From Virgibacillus_P tibetensis (GTDB taxonomy: Bacteria; Bacillota; Bacilli; Bacillales; Amphibacillaceae), in assembly GCF_036026595.1 (NCBI RefSeq), contig NZ_JARZFX010000002.1, positions 62,001 through 126,000 of the forward strand: a stretch of DNA of 64,000 nucleotides. Direction: 5' to 3'. The notes beneath the pieces are model-generated. The model saw only the letters and a list, made by a program, of their open reading frames with translations, was not told the DNA's origin and did no database searches. Shown here piece after piece: positions 62,336-64,000 of the stretch. Positions within the stretch are counted from its first letter, which is position 1; each line of letters starts with the position of its first letter. Made by a program: the position numbers and the translations under genes.

Positions 62336-64000
62336 TTACATATCTAAAGCTAGTTTATGGTTTTTACGGCTAATTTCTCCGTTAATTATAACATTTTGAC
62401 CTTTCTTTAACCCAATAACATTTACATTTATTTCATTATAAGCAGGTTTGTATTCCCCTTTTACATTTAAAACTGTAATTTCTATCTGTTCTGGTGAGGA
62501 AACAACTTCTAGTTCCATCTCTAAAAAGTCTCCATTTTCATAGGCAAAGGTTTCTCCATCATCATCATAATGGGTGAATCGGTATGTTGTATTCCATTCA
62601 CCTGCATAAACATTCATACTAACATTCTTAGGTGCTTTATCCGTATTTGAAATCCATTCACCTTGCATGATCGCCGTTCCTTTCTTTATAAAAATCGGCA
62701 TATCTTCAAGTTCTGCATGGATTAAGTGAGTCTTTTCCCCTTCAAATACTTCACCTGTTTCGTATTCCACCCAATCACCTTGTGGTAAGTAGACAGCACG
62801 ATCCACAACAGATGGTGCCAAAATCGGTGCCATCAACACATTATCACCAATCATAAATTGATCATTCATGTTATATGTTTTTACATCTTCAGGGTATTCC
62901 AGCAATAATGGACGCATTACTGAAAGTCCTTGTTTACTTGCTTGATAGAACAATGAATACAATTGCGGCATCCACTTATAACGCATTTGAATATATTTTT
63001 TCATAATATGCTCATACTTCTCACCAAATTGCCATGGCTCCTGGTACAGGGTTCCAATCGCTGAATGATTTCGGAAATAGGGAGTAAATGCTCCGACCTG
63101 TGTCCAGCGCACAAGCAATTCAGCATTGGTATCATGTGCAAATCCACCCACATCCGGCCCTGTAAATGGAACGCCCGATAATCCAAGGTTCATCACCATT
63201 GGCAAGGACATTTGCAGATGCTCCCAGAAACTGCGGTTGTCCCCTGTCCAAACGGATGCATAGCGCTGTACACCAGCATATCCAGCACGTGTCAACAGGA
63301 ATGGGCGCTTGCCGTTCAACTGTTCCTTCATGCCTTCATAGGTTGCCTGCCCCATTAAAAATCCATAAACATTATGAAGCTCCCGATGGGTTGTAGGATT
63401 GCCATCATTTCGATGCATTACTTCAACATCCATTGTCTTTGTTTCATTGAAAACAGCAGGCTCATTCATATCATTCCAGATACCTTCTATTCCCATACCC
63501 GTGTAAAATGTGTGTTTATCACCCCACCATTTACGGACTTTCTCATCCGTAAAATCAGGGAAAGCACTAATCCCCGGCCAAACTTCACCAAAATAGGTCT
63601 CACCTTCAATATACTTACAGAACTGATCCTGATTTACACCTTCCTGGTAAATCGTGTACTCAGAATCCTTTTTAACACCTGGATCAACAATTGGCACGAT
63701 ACGAATCCCCATTTTACGCAAATCTTTAATTAACTGCTTCGGATTTGGAAACCGTTCTTTATCAAATGTAAATACACGATAGCCATTCATATAATGGATA
63801 TCTAAATGGATAACATCAACCGGGATATCACGATCCACGAAATTCTGTGCCAGTTCGCGTACCTCAGCCTCTGTTTCATAGCTGTAACGGGATTGATGAT
63901 AGCCAATGGCCCATTTCGGTGGTATTGGCATTCTTCCTGTAAGATGTGTGTACTGTTCCAACACCGCTTTCGGTTCAGGACCAGCCATTACATAATAGTC
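62336..64000 (-). CDS. GH31 alpha-glucosidase (5' end outside the window)
   Basis: The visible C-terminal 554 residues of a GH31 enzyme include the N-terminal end of the barrel (MAGPEPKAVLEQYTHLTGRM), the nucleophile motif GIWNDMNEPAVF, the acid/base region WTGDNRSFWEHLQ and LFYQASKQGLSVMRPLLLEY, and beta-sandwich C-terminal domains. No stop occurs between 63988 and the window edge (GAC TAT TAT GTA leads in), so the frame continues upstream. GH31 members hydrolyse alpha-1,4, alpha-1,6 or alpha-xylosyl bonds; no signal peptide can be assessed. The neighbouring LacI-type regulator suggests maltose or isomaltose use. Confidence 0.92.
   Translation of the reverse strand, partial: DYYVMAGPEPKAVLEQYTHLTGRMPIPPKWAIGYHQSRYSYETEAEVRELAQNFVDRDIPVDVIHLDIHYMNGYRVFTFDKERFPNPKQLIKDLRKMGIRIVPIVDPGVKKDSEYTIYQEGVNQDQFCKYIEGETYFGEVWPGISAFPDFTDEKVRKWWGDKHTFYTGMGIEGIWNDMNEPAVFNETKTMDVEVMHRNDGNPTTHRELHNVYGFLMGQATYEGMKEQLNGKRPFLLTRAGYAGVQRYASVWTGDNRSFWEHLQMSLPMVMNLGLSGVPFTGPDVGGFAHDTNAELLVRWTQVGAFTPYFRNHSAIGTLYQEPWQFGEKYEHIMKKYIQMRYKWMPQLYSLFYQASKQGLSVMRPLLLEYPEDVKTYNMNDQFMIGDNVLMAPILAPSVVDRAVYLPQGDWVEYETGEVFEGEKTHLIHAELEDMPIFIKKGTAIMQGEWISNTDKAPKNVSMNVYAGEWNTTYRFTHYDDDGETFAYENGDFLEMELEVVSSPEQIEITVLNVKGEYKPAYNEINVNVIGLKKGQNVIINGEISRKNHKLALDM

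Overview
The window is low-GC Bacillaceae (Bacillota) DNA. The flagellin, MotA/MotB stator and chemoreceptors, the strong AGGAGG ribosome sites, frequent GTG/TTG starts, a sigma-D-type flagellin promoter, cre-like sites and Bacillaceae-type palindromic repeats all point to a motile halophilic or alkaliphilic relative of Oceanobacillus, Virgibacillus or Gracilibacillus. The genus cannot be fixed from the sequence alone.

Layout. 0-5 kb: motility genes on the minus strand (cyclic-di-GMP riboswitch, motA, motB, 5' end of cheA) and a dCache chemoreceptor. 5-11 kb: AT-rich accessory island (zinc-ribbon protein, DUF1643 protein, membrane KAP-type NTPase, small hypothetical protein, EEP-fold nuclease) lying between two imperfect 55-bp repeats. 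11-14 kb: tldD-tldE and a type I toxin/antisense-RNA candidate. 14.5-19.1 kb: a flagellin gene split by group I introns, followed by a homing-endonuclease-like gene and a degraded intron relic. 19-28 kb: fatty-acid transporter, alpha/beta hydrolase, pentapeptide protein, EamA exporter, HemAT-type aerotaxis receptor, divergent ureohydrolase and a Na+/solute symporter with a 36-residue companion. 28-33.5 kb: secreted amiE-nagZ-namZ. 33.5-40.5 kb: hairpin tandem array, toxin relic, TOTE-type primase-helicase, RQC-minor-type DNA-binding protein, methyltransferase behind a possible attenuator, and a Uma2 pseudogene. 40.7-55.6 kb: amino-sugar/muropeptide salvage cluster. 56-64 kb: flavodoxin, GHL10 glycosidase, DUF4181 protein, lipoprotein pseudogene, LacI regulator and GH31 alpha-glucosidase (cut by the window end).

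The main metabolic theme is cell-wall recycling. Secreted AmiE, NagZ and two NamZ enzymes would release MurNAc and GlcNAc. Two ABC importers, two BadF/MurK-type kinases, MurQ, MurR and a GH4 phospho-glycosidase would carry out uptake, phosphorylation, etherase and hydrolysis steps. No PTS permease is present, so the pathway looks like import followed by a cytosolic kinase, unlike the MurP route of Bacillus subtilis. A cytosolic TIM-barrel protein of unknown activity is embedded in it.

The most unusual structure is the flagellin locus. Two group I introns interrupt the coding region. A third lies across the stop codon and is followed by a second, nearly identical flagellin C-terminus, so spliced and unspliced RNA would both encode a finished flagellin with different tails. 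The other notable RNA element is a cyclic-di-GMP-I riboswitch directly upstream of motAB.
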